Below are positions 23,407 to 33,751 of a stretch of 64,000 bases of DNA, piece by piece. How positions within the stretch are numbered: the stretch's first letter is position 1; each line of letters begins with the position of its first letter. The notes below the pieces were generated by a model that saw nothing but the letters and a program-made list of their open reading frames with translations, had not been told where the DNA came from and made no database searches. The position numbers and the translations under genes are program-made. This stretch comes from Clusia tigrina (taxonomy: Eukaryota; Arthropoda; Insecta; Diptera; Clusiidae), in NCBI GenBank assembly GCA_920105625.2, contig OV050030.1, positions 211,528,325-211,592,324 of the forward strand. Reading direction: 5' to 3'.

Positions 23407-24341
23407 ATGCTGAACTTGGGAACGACCACATCAACAAATTACTCTCTTTGGAAGGCTGCGAAAAAACTCACTGGTGCAATAATACACAAACTTCCTGTGA
23501 AAACACAAACCGGTACATGGGCGAACACAAGTAAAGACAAAGCCAACACACTGGCCAAACATTTCCTTGAAATATTTACAAGCGAAATGGACAATCAAAC
23601 CACTCATCTTGACAATGTAATAAATATCCCGCAATCCAAAACAAAAAAGACGCCAGTAGCAGAAATCAAAAACAAAATTAAAAAATTAAAAGACAAAAAG
23701 GCGCCAGGATATGATCTGATAAGCGGGAAAATGCTAAAAGAAATGCCTGATATAGCTATAATATATATCCGAAATATATTTAACTGCTTGCTAGAAACTA
23801 AGTATTTCTCTCGCTTATGGAAAGTTGCACAGATAACAGCCATCAGCAAGCCAGGAAAAGATGCCACCAAAACAACTTCTTACCGACCTATCAGACTGTT
23901 GCCAATACTATCGAATGTATTTGAAAGGATACTACAGGACAGATTACACCAAATTTTAACAACAAAAAATGTAATACCCAGCCATCAGTTTGAATTTAGA
24001 AGACAACACTCAACTGTGCAACAGGTCCACAGGGTTGTATACAAAATCCTTGAAAGTATAGACAACAAAAAATACTGCGTATCTGTATACTTGGACATTG
24101 CAAAAGCATTCGACAAGGTGTGGCACAAAGGACTTCTATATAAACTTAAGCGAATATTTCCACAAAATTATTATGACATTTTAAAGAGCTATATAAGCGA
24201 ACGACAATTCTACATAAAATATGACGAGGATTGCTCAGACATCCTACCAATGACAGCTGGAGTACCACAAGGCAGCGTATTAGGACCTCTACTTACTTAT
24301 AATTCACAGCAGATATACCAATTCCAACGAAAAGCAATGCG

Positions 24342-24345
<4 letters not shown>
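23407..24345 (+). CDS. Jockey-like reverse transcriptase, main part
   Basis: A 312-codon open frame with the RT fingers and palm: NYSLWKAAKKLTGAIIH, KAPGYDLISGKMLKEMPDI, SKPGKDATKTTSYRPIRLLP, the catalytic-site region VYLDIAKAFDKVWHKGLLYK with its first Asp, and GVPQGSVLGPLL. A frameshift near 24296 separates it from the next block. Confidence 0.9.
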
Positions 24346-25602
<1,257 letters not shown>

Positions 25603-25607
25603 TCGTA

Positions 25608-26080
25608 TATGCCACAATTAGTAAAATTATTTGTACAATTTGGTGCTACTATATATTCTGGCCACTGCCAGAGCAAATATTATTTAATCAACCAAATGTA
25701 TTATTTATTTATACCTAATATACATAAGAACTCTAAAATATCAAAAGACAATGTTAAAACCTGTGTGGAAGTTCGGTGGATGCGATTTGCTTTAGTCTTC
25801 TTTGTGGGCAATTTTCTATTCTCGATAGTTGTTGCATATGAGGATTTTCATGGGTTTTTAGACGCTCCGTGTATTTTTTTCCTACATTTTTTTATGGTTT
25901 CCTCCACCGTGTGAATGTTCAAGTCATTGTGAATGTCTCCATTCGTCACGTACCACTGAGCCTTCGGTATTTGCACGGACAATTTTTGATTGTGCTCAGA
26001 TCAGGTCCGTGTTTGGTTGACGGGGGACGTGCTTCTGCTGTGCGCGCTTGGCTGAAAACCCTGAAAACACTTTTCAGTAA
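25608..26080 (-). pseudogene. Jockey-like 3' end fragment on the minus strand
   Basis: Related to 58690-59165 and to about 63100-63400. On the minus strand it holds the C-terminal coding end and 3' untranslated part of a Jockey-like element. It faces the plus-strand Jockey element across the TA array, so the array lies between inverted element ends. Confidence 0.75.
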
Positions 26081-26089
26081 ATGAGACGA

Positions 26090-26335
26090 GTTATCTCTTT
26101 TAGACGAATATCACAACACAAGACTCTTTATTTACAAAAGCATCGTTCTTAAATACTAATTACAATTCACAATTACAATACAAAACTGACCTTTCTGGTG
26201 TTCCAGTTTCGCACCTATTAATTGGTGTCAGTTGGTCAAGCCAACTGACCTACGCCATTCTGAAAGTGTTGATGGTGCATTCTAAATTTCAATGGGCTCG
26301 ACTGCGAAACTGTAACACCCTAAAAGTTTACATAA
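26090..26335. repeat. Repeat B copy 2
   Basis: Shares with 20775-21030 the block from ACCTTTCTGGTGTTCCAGTT through the hairpin (stem GTCAGTTGG / CCAACTGAC at about 26227-26249) to TGGTGCATTCTAAATTTCAA. It lacks about 13 bp present in copy 1 after the CAATG. The stretch 26336-26394 holds nothing recognisable. Confidence 0.75.
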
Positions 26336-26422
26336 TAAATATTACATAGGTAATATTAATTTAAAATACTTAGACCCTAAAAAGCAACAACTTCGTCTTG
26401 GACATTTGTCGCCAGACCAAGG

Positions 26423-27690
26423 ATGTCGTCGGGTGCTACGGCCAAAAGGCCAGCCCCGCTCCCAGCCACAAGCGCATCCTCACAGGGTCATAAAAACCCT
26501 GCTTCGGACCACCCCAGCACCAGGGCTGCTAGGCCGGGTGCTAGGGTCATCCCTCCGTCTGTTCCTCGGACTGGTACAGGGAGAGCTTCGGCAAATAAGC
26601 CGACCTCCTCCAGCACGGGCCCCAGCACCAATCTCCCTTCAGGTGCTCGCACGCATGTGAATGCGTCTACACGGGCGTACAGAACCCGGAGGTCCGCCTT
26701 CAGGATTCTGCAAAGGTTGGAATCTGCCGACCCAGCTTCAATGTCTGATAAAGACAAGGGAGCGCTTGCATGGGCTCACCAAAATGTTGGCGCTCGTGCG
26801 CATCCACCCCCTGAGGGTGCTCAGAAACGACAACGGTCGACTGAGCACCCCTCCCAATCAGTCTTGCGGGAAACTAAACGCCCACGACTGGCTTCCAAAC
26901 CGAGACTAACTCGGCCATTTAATGAGGTAGCCAAGGAGGATCTCATCTGGGCCATCGTTGACACTGGAAACAGTGACGGTACCATTTCTCCAGCGAACTG
27001 GAAAATGGTGGAGAAGGCTCTCTTCAGGGTCTATAGAGATATCCTAAGGGCCAATCCTGGCCCTTCACCAGTATGCCGGGACGCGGGATGGTATCAGGTG
27101 CACGTGAAGCTCACCGCGTGCTCAGATGAGCGCTCTGCTGAGCTTTACAAGCTGACCATTAAAATGATTGGCGAAATCTGGCCGGGGGCCAAGCTTTCCG
27201 CTGTTCCCAGAGACCAAATCCCGAACCGTCCGCGTTCTACGGCCTGGGTTCCGGCAGGGCACTCCTCGCCGAACGAAATTCTGGAGTTGCTTAGGCTTAG
27301 CAACTACGACCTCCCCACGGATGACTGGAAGGTCGCTAAAATAAGCGAGCCCAAAGGCAACTCCCGCGAGATTCTCATTATTCTAAATGATGAATTTTAG
27401 CTCCTATCAATGCCAAAAAGGGAGAGATCAACTATGGCTTCAGTTCGATCTCACTCAAGTTCTATAGGAGCGACAACCAGGGAGCATACAAGCCCCCCAT
27501 TCAGGCCGAACCGGATCTCACCTTCGATGATGCGGAGAGTTACGCTTCGGCCTCAGAATCGGTAGGCAGTTTCTGCAGACGTCCGATAACTAATATCGAC
27601 GACGTTGGTGATTCTCCTCTGTCAGAAGAGGAGGCAGCCAGCGTGACGATGATGGCCACCTCCGGGAATGGTGAGGGTTTTACAGATTAA
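26423..27690 (+). pseudogene. LOA-like ORF1 protein, one frameshift
   Basis: The frame 26423-27400 codes 325 residues: a Ser/Pro/Thr-rich N-terminus, a basic stretch (QKRQRSTEHPSQ), then a conserved C-terminal domain with EDLIWAIVDTGNSDGTISPA, IPNRPRSTAWVPAG and LPTDDWKVAKISEPKG, as in the ORF1 of copy 1. It ends at a TAG near 27400, but the same protein clearly continues in another frame to 27690. The final CAGATTAA stop lies 20 bases inside the ORF2 frame. ORF1 proteins are expected to coat element RNA. Confidence 0.8.
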
Positions 27691-29200
27691 CCTTCACCAT
27701 TCCATGACTGCCTCGGCAGCCCTGATCCTCCACCTGACTCAAAAAGGAGAGGAGCGCTTACTGGTCCAAGAGCCTTGGGTCGTAAATGATCAGGTTCGCG
27801 GACTCACTATAAGCGGATACCGCACAGTATTCGTGCAGGATCGAGGTAAACCCAGAGCCTGTATTCTTGTTAAGAACAATATTAACGCTCTTCTTCTTCA
27901 CAGGTTCAGCGACAAGGATAATGTAGCCATGGTTATTTCCACCAACACCATGGCTATATGGATCGTCAGCAGCTACATGGCGCACGACCACGGGCTGACG
28001 CCGCCTCCGGATGCTTTAATGCTGCTGGTAGCGGAGGCTAATAAAAAGCGCATCCCGGTAGTCATCGGGGCCGATGCCAGTGCCCATCACGAGGTGTGGG
28101 GCAGCACGGATACCAACGAGCGGGGTGAATCACTCTTTGATTTCATTCTTACTAACGACATAGTCATTGCTAACAGGGGGAGAGAGCCAACCTTCATTAC
28201 CTCAAATAGAAGGGAGGTTCTCGATCTAACCCTTGGCAATAATCACTCGTCTCACCTTATTTCGAGCTGGCGCGTTTTGCAGGAATGCTCCTTCTCGGAC
28301 CACTGTTACATCTGTTTTAGAATTGCGATCTCTGATACGTTAGATACGGCAGAGCGCAAAATACACACTAACAGGAAAATAACTGACTGGGCAAAATTCC
28401 AGACCATTATGGAGTCGGGCCTGCAGTCGACTCCTCCCAATATCAATAATCACCTCAATATAGATCGAGCGGTTGAAACCATTACAGCACTATTTAACTC
28501 TGCTGCCAAATCAGCCTGCAACTTCCCGAAGCCAAGAGGAAAACCAAAACCCCCTTGGTGGAATTCGGAAATTGCTGAGCTACGAAAAGAATGCCGCAAG
28601 CTCTGCAACAGAGCCAAAGCTACAAATGACTGGCTCCCTTTCAAAGACAAACAAAGGGAACTCAACTATATGGTTAGGAGATCCAAACGAGCGTCTTGGC
28701 GAGATTTCTGTGGCAACATAGAAAGCTCGTCCGAGACAAGTAGACTCCGGAGAATTCTCAATTCCACCCCTCGGGCTCTGGAATGTATTCAGAGATCGGA
28801 CGGTACCTGGGCCGACTCTGAAACCGACACTTTGGACGCCCTAATAGAAACACACTTCCCGGGGAATGAAATCTTTGTGGATTGCAGGTCTCTTAACACC
28901 AACCACTCTTTAAGTCACTCAACCCAATTCCAAATGACCAACACATATATTCAGTGGGCCATCAACAGCTTTAAGCCTTTTAAATCTCCCGGGCCTGATG
29001 GCATCATTCCCGCGGATATTCAGCACACTGCAAGTGCGGTTGCGCCTTGGCTACTGCAAATTTATAATGCATGCCTAAGATGGTCGTACATTCCCAAAAT
29101 CTGGAGAGAAGCTCGAGTAGTATTCATCCCTAAAGCGGGAAAGGCGACCCACACCAAGCTTTGGACTATAGACCAATTAGTTTGTCCTCCTTTCTTTTGA
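27668..29200 (+). CDS. LOA-like ORF2: endonuclease and RT start
   Basis: A 510-codon frame. Residues 1-230 form the apurinic-type endonuclease: LLVQEPWVVNDQVRGLTI, YMAHDHGLTPPPD, IGADASAHHEVWGSTDTNER and a late SFSDHCYICFRI with the catalytic Ser-Asp-His. A basic linker follows, then the RT beginning, with FKPFKSPGPDGIIPADIQHT and REARVVFIPKAGKATH. The frame is lost near 29160; RT continues in the next frame. Endonuclease catalytic residues look intact. Confidence 0.88.
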   Translation: MVRVLQINLHHSMTASAALILHLTQKGEERLLVQEPWVVNDQVRGLTISGYRTVFVQDRGKPRACILVKNNINALLLHRFSDKDNVAMVISTNTMAIWIVSSYMAHDHGLTPPPDALMLLVAEANKKRIPVVIGADASAHHEVWGSTDTNERGESLFDFILTNDIVIANRGREPTFITSNRREVLDLTLGNNHSSHLISSWRVLQECSFSDHCYICFRIAISDTLDTAERKIHTNRKITDWAKFQTIMESGLQSTPPNINNHLNIDRAVETITALFNSAAKSACNFPKPRGKPKPPWWNSEIAELRKECRKLCNRAKATNDWLPFKDKQRELNYMVRRSKRASWRDFCGNIESSSETSRLRRILNSTPRALECIQRSDGTWADSETDTLDALIETHFPGNEIFVDCRSLNTNHSLSHSTQFQMTNTYIQWAINSFKPFKSPGPDGIIPADIQHTASAVAPWLLQIYNACLRWSYIPKIWREARVVFIPKAGKATHTKLWTIDQLVCPPFF

Positions 29201-29721
29201 AAATACTGTATAGGGTCCTTGATATAGAAATCAGGAGCTCTATTAATTCCACGTGCCTATCCAAATCACAACATGCCTATACTAAAGGCAAGTCTGTGGA
29301 AACAGCGCTTCACGTGCTCATTGAGCAAGTAGAGAAATCTCTTGCCAACAAAGAATATACGCTTGCAGTGTTTCTTGACAAAGAAGGGGCATTCAACAAT
29401 AGTTGTCCCTCCGCCATAATTAAATTCTTAGACCTAAACCTGGACCCCAGCTTGGTTAGGTTCATCGAACAGCTACTGAAAACACGCGTCATTAGCTCCT
29501 CCGTACATGCTAGATGGACTGTCAAGAGAGGTACTCCACAAGGCGGTGTGCTCTCACCCCTCATATGGAATCTGACGGTGAACACACTACTTAGGAGATT
29601 AGATCAGACCGGCTGCAACACTATAGCTTATGCGGACGACATTGCTATCTCTGTTTCCGGTAAATATCTGTCAACACTATCAGAAAAGCTAAGCTACACT
29701 CTTAGCGTTTTGTCCCAATGA
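29161..29721 (+). CDS. LOA-like RT catalytic part
   Basis: 186 codons with YRPISLSSFLLKILYRVLD, KGKSVETALHVLIEQVEKSL, FLDKEGAFNN (first palm Asp region, F-L-D-x-E-G-A-F), RGTPQGGVLSPLIWNLTVN and AYADDIAISVSG with the YADD box. A TGA at 29719-29721 ends the frame; the thumb region goes on in another. Confidence 0.9.
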   Translation: MDYRPISLSSFLLKILYRVLDIEIRSSINSTCLSKSQHAYTKGKSVETALHVLIEQVEKSLANKEYTLAVFLDKEGAFNNSCPSAIIKFLDLNLDPSLVRFIEQLLKTRVISSSVHARWTVKRGTPQGGVLSPLIWNLTVNTLLRRLDQTGCNTIAYADDIAISVSGKYLSTLSEKLSYTLSVLSQ

Positions 29722-31219
29722 TGCCTTAAGTTGGCCTAGATGTCAACCCTTCCAGAACTGAGGTTATGCTCTTCACCAGGAAGTACAAAATACCAAGTTT
29801 TGACTTACCCAAACTTAATGGGAATACGCTTAGCCTAAGCAATAGCGTCAAGTATCTATGTCTGATCCTGGACCCTAAGCTCCATTGGAAAGCAAATTTG
29901 GCGGAGAGGGTACGGAAAGCCACGTGTGCTCTGTACTGTTGCAAGAGATCCATGGGAACAACATGGGGCGTCCAACCTCGAACCATGTCCTGGCTCTATG
30001 CGGCGGTGGTTGAGCCGTACTTTCTCTACGGCGCTGTCTTCTGGTGGCCCGCAACTGACAAGGTGGTGAACCTAAAACCTCTTGACAAGGTTAGAAGAAC
30101 AGCAGCGGTTCTGATAACAGGGGCTCTGCGTACCACCTCTACCAAAGCTCTATTTGCATTCCTACATTGGAGGAATGCTCGGCAACCAGACTCAATGCTA
30201 AATCGCGCTGGACTAGGCTGAACCTGGGCCACGCCAATATGCTGATGCAGGACACGCCCGTACAGACGGACGTTGACTATACGTGCTCTACACCTAATCT
30301 AAACCACGGGTTCGACACTTACATTCCTAGTAGAGAATGGTCCAACAATTTAGTGGTCACTGGCAGTTCCATTGACATATATACGGATGGCTCCAAACTG
30401 GAGAATAAGGTCGGTTGCGGCATCTTCTCCAGAAAACTTGGCATCAAGCTCTCCTATCGTCTTCCTGACCATTGCAGCGTCTTTCAGGCAGAAGTAATGG
30501 CAATATTCCAAGCGTCCAAGTAACATATTCACAATGAAGTATGCGATGTGAACATTCGCATATTCACGGACATTCAGGCGGGAATCAAGTCACTGGCTGG
30601 TGTATTCACTACCTCTAAGCTTGTACTCGATTGCCGCTCCTCCCTGAACGTCGTCTCAGGTATCTCACAAGTTCACATATGCTGGGTGCCTGGACATAGC
30701 GACATTCTAGGAAACTGCGAGGCCGATGAATTGGCCAAAATAGGTACGCTGCTCCCTGACATCTCCCCCTCCTTTGATGTAGGTGTCCCACTGGCCACGG
30801 TCAAATGGGCCATAAAACATGACTACCTTGAGGCAGCTGAAAAAGCCTGGGTAAATGAACATACCTGTAGTGTTGCCAGACAAACCTGCAGCACTATCGA
30901 CATTAGGCGTACTAGTCAGCTACTCAATATTAGCAGAAACTCCATCAGCACTACAATAAATGTGCTCACGGGACATTGTCTGATCGGGAAACATGCTGAA
31001 AGACTAGCACTGCCCCATAATGACTTCTGTCGCAGCTGTGGCTCTGAGGAGGAGGAAGAAACAGTACTTCATCTCATGTGTCAGTGCCCAGCTCTAGCCA
31101 GGCGAAGATTAAAATTCCTAGGCTCACCTTTCTTCACTTCCTTAACCGAACTATCTTCCATCAACATCAAGGACATAGCCAGGTTATTTTCGGAATCACT
31201 GTGGTTCCCAAAATTCTAG
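29722..31219 (+). pseudogene. LOA-like RT thumb, RNase H and Cys/His tail
   Basis: 29766-30221 carries the thumb (MLFTRKYKIPSFDLPKLNGN, VKYLCLILDPKLHWKANLAE). RNase H starts near 30376 with IDIYTDGSKLENKVGCGIFS (catalytic Asp in TDGS) and VFQAEVMAI. A stop at 30521 interrupts it, and 30548-31219 continues with the second half (FTDIQAGIKSLAGV, WVPGHSDILGNCEADELAK) and the zinc-binding tail FCRSCGSEEEEETVLHLMCQ. At least three lesions separate these blocks. Confidence 0.88.
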
Positions 31220-31321
31220 ACGGGGGAGTCGCGTCGTCTTAGTGTGGTACCACAACGAGCCATTCTATGTGCTTAAGTGTGCTTTTTGCGACAAAGGCTG
31301 CCACTCCTACCTACCTACCTA

Positions 31322-31965
31322 ATGTTAGTACCAGCAGCCTTCCTGTGAAATTTCGTTGATAAATCTTATACAGGAACCTAGTAATGATTTTTGGTTGATT
31401 GTGGGCGTGACAGTAGTATTATGATCTCCATAGTCTACACACACACTATTATGGACCATGTATATTTCTGACAATTATTATTCCGACGGCATCAATTCGA
31501 GCAAAGGTAGGCTAATTAATTAATTTTAGACCCGAAAGTTCCTTATATCAATCTTTTCGGTGATCAACCCTACTTATACTGCAGATAGCTTTATAATCTC
31601 CACGTATTCCTTCCCATAAATTTCATCCATAAATCTCTGCCAAATCTTCAGTTATCAATTTTTTAATAGTGGGCGTGATAGTTAATATATACCGCCCCCT
31701 TTTTGCATAGTGCTTAGTAGGACCCACGTCTCCATAACTGCCAAACTGCGTCAATTGGACCGAGGTTATAGTCATTTTAAAAAACGTGAGAAAAGTTCCT
31801 TATATATGAGGTAGGCGTGGCCCTTGTCCAAATCGGCCCATATAGTCCAGACTATACTCTTTCAAAATTTCATTGATAGATCCAACGGTGTAGAAAAAAA
31901 GTGGCAACAGACGGACGGACAAAAAAAGAAAATGGCTTAGAAAGTGATTCTGATCATATCTGTAT
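31322..31965. repeat. Family A repeat, copy 2 (fragment)
   Basis: It starts at AATGTTAGTACC exactly after the LOA-like tail and ends at GATCATATCTGTAT where a Gypsy LTR begins. It matches the second half of copy 1 (from about 11306), with the GTGGGCGTGACAG box and the GACGGACGGAC run. Confidence 0.85.
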
Positions 31966-33121
31966 TGTTACGAAATTGCCCTCTTGACAATTTACTCTAA
32001 CTCTCTGTACTCGGATTCGTACCACTGGATCGTGTAGTAATTAAACAATCGCTGGTTAAATTAAAATAACTAACTTTATTTAATTATTGCTATTTACAAA
32101 CTTAATATTAGGCTTAAAGTTTACTTTGTGACAATTTGCACTTTATTTACTAATGAACCATTAGTCACTATATTTAATAAGTAATTTCATCACTTTATTT
32201 AATAATGAATTTCATCACTTTGCGAATCACAATTACAAATACTGCTGCTTCGTTTATAATGCTCGATGTACACACTGTTACGATTTCTGCTTAACTGTGT
32301 TCGACTTTGCACAGTCGTGTGCTTTTTATAGCTTCGAATAGTTGAGGTAGAAACTTATACAATACTCTAGAAGTTTCTGGATCTATCTAGAATTGTATAT
32401 ACACCTCAAAGGAAGCTTTCATTCTTTTACACCACCGACAGGGTGTTCTTAAGTAAACTTTTATTCGAATAGATCGTGTCTTGACTTACACACAGGGTGC
32501 ACTCATTCTCAAACTCCAGATGGGATCCTAAAAGTATGCAATCACGTTTCACTGCCCTCCGCTTAATCTTGTTTGTCCCGAACAAGGATAGTACTGCAAC
32601 CTTTATAAGGAGATAGCCTCTCCAAATGAACAACTTTCAATTTGCTCCTGAAATTCCTCGCCAACTGGATGTGGTATACTACATCGCTGATCCGTTTTAT
32701 CACCTTATAAGGCCCTTCCCAGTGTGTTTGCAGTTTTGGCGATAATCCCCTTTTCCTTTGCGGATTATGAAGCATAACTAGCTGCCCATTCGAACAGAGA
32801 TCGTGACAGTATGTACATTGAGCATTATAATCGAAGCAGCAGTATTTGTAATTGTGCAAAGTGATGAAATTCATTGTGAAATAAGTACAAATTGTAAAGT
32901 AAACTTTAAGCCTAATATTAAATGTGTAAATAGCAATAATTAAATAAAGCTAATTATTTTAATTTAACCAGCGATTGTTTGATTACTACACAATCCAGTG
33001 GTACGAGTCCGAGTACAGAGAGTTAGAGAAATTGTCAGGAGGTTAATTTTGTAACAGAGTAAATTGTCAAGAGGGCAATTTCGTAACAAGAGTAAATTGT
33101 CAAGAGGGCAATTTCGTAACA
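31966..33121 (-). mobile_element. Scrambled older copy of the young Gypsy family
   Basis: Three parts: a complete LTR on the minus strand (31966-32551), a minus-strand piece of integrase C-terminal coding (about 32563-32795), and the 3' half of an LTR on the plus strand (about 32790-33121). Between the minus LTR and the integrase piece is the polypurine tract GCGGAGGGCAG. LTRs in opposite orientation with most of the inside missing suggest self-integration or a later inversion. The last 33 bp of the plus LTR are duplicated. Confidence 0.82.
32563..32795 (-). pseudogene. Gypsy integrase C-terminal fragment
   Basis: Reads GQLVMLHNPQRKRGLSPKLQ, THWEGPYKVIKRISDVVYHI and VVHLERLSPY, the GPY/F-type C-terminal module of Gypsy integrases. 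The predicted frame extends upstream to 32874, but those first residues come from LTR sequence. The same module in the young copy (from 35930) has a stop in place of the Gln in PQRK. Confidence 0.85.
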
Positions 33122-33125
33122 ATAT

Positions 33126-33712
33126 TGAAACGTGATAGCTCAGTGAAAAGGGATTGCATACTTTTAGGATCCCATCTGGAGAATGAGTGCCCCCTGTGAG
33201 TCAAGATGCGAACTATTCGAATAATAGCTTATTCAAGAACCATCTGTCGGTAATATCAAAAAGAATATTCTCGACTTCCGTCGAAGAGGATAAAAGCTTC
33301 TAGATAATACGAGAATAGCGTGGAAGTTTCTACACCAACCATTCGAAAACTATAAAAGCGACAAGACTGTTCAAAGTCGAAGACAGTAGATCAGAGACCG
33401 TAACAGTGTGTGCATCTAGCATTATAATCAAAGCAGCAGTTTTTGTAATTGTGTAAAGTGATGAAATTCATTAGTAAATAAAGTGACTAATGGTTTGTGT
33501 AATAAGTGCAAATAATAACTAAGTAAACTTTAAGCCTAATATTAAATGTGTAAATAACAATAATTAAATAAAGCTAATTATTTTAGTTTAACCGGCGATT
33601 GTTTGATTACTACACAATCCAGTGGTACGAGTCCGAGTACAGAGAGTTAGAGGAATTGTCAGGAGGGCAATTTTGTAACAGAGTAAATTGTCAAGAGGGC
33701 AATTTCGTAACA
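33126..33712 (+). repeat. 5' LTR of the young Gypsy element
   Basis: Starts TGAAACGTG and ends GTAACA. It includes a TATA box (CTATAAAAGCGAC near 33350) and an AATAAA signal near 33568. It has a short direct repeat near its end (GTAAATTGTCAAGAGGGCAA-type units). Confidence 0.93.
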
Positions 33713-33714
33713 AT

Positions 33715-33730
33715 TGGTGTCAGAAGTGGG
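33715..33730 (+). other. Primer-binding site (tRNA-Leu type)
   Basis: TGGTGTCAGAAGTGGG lies two bases after the 5' LTR. It is complementary to the 3' end of fly leucine tRNA including the CCA tail, as recalled, and would prime minus-strand DNA synthesis. Confidence 0.8.
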
Positions 33731-33751
33731 ATTGTGTATCTGTAATAAACA

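Larger units (their letters stand above)
26395..31321 (+). mobile_element. LOA-like non-LTR element, copy 2, nearly complete
   Basis: In order: ORF1 (26423-27690), then ORF2 with endonuclease, RT with YADD, RNase H and a Cys/His-rich tail, and a short 3' untranslated part ending in a CTACCTACCTAC tail at about 31308-31321. RNase H after RT separates LOA from most R1-type elements. ORF2 has several frameshifts and stops, so it is inactive. The right flank is family A sequence; a matching left flank was not found. Confidence 0.9.

Noticed and set aside
26488..26757. Minus-strand frame opposite LOA-like ORF1, copy 2
   Set aside because: Antisense of a proline/serine-rich coding region, no motif.
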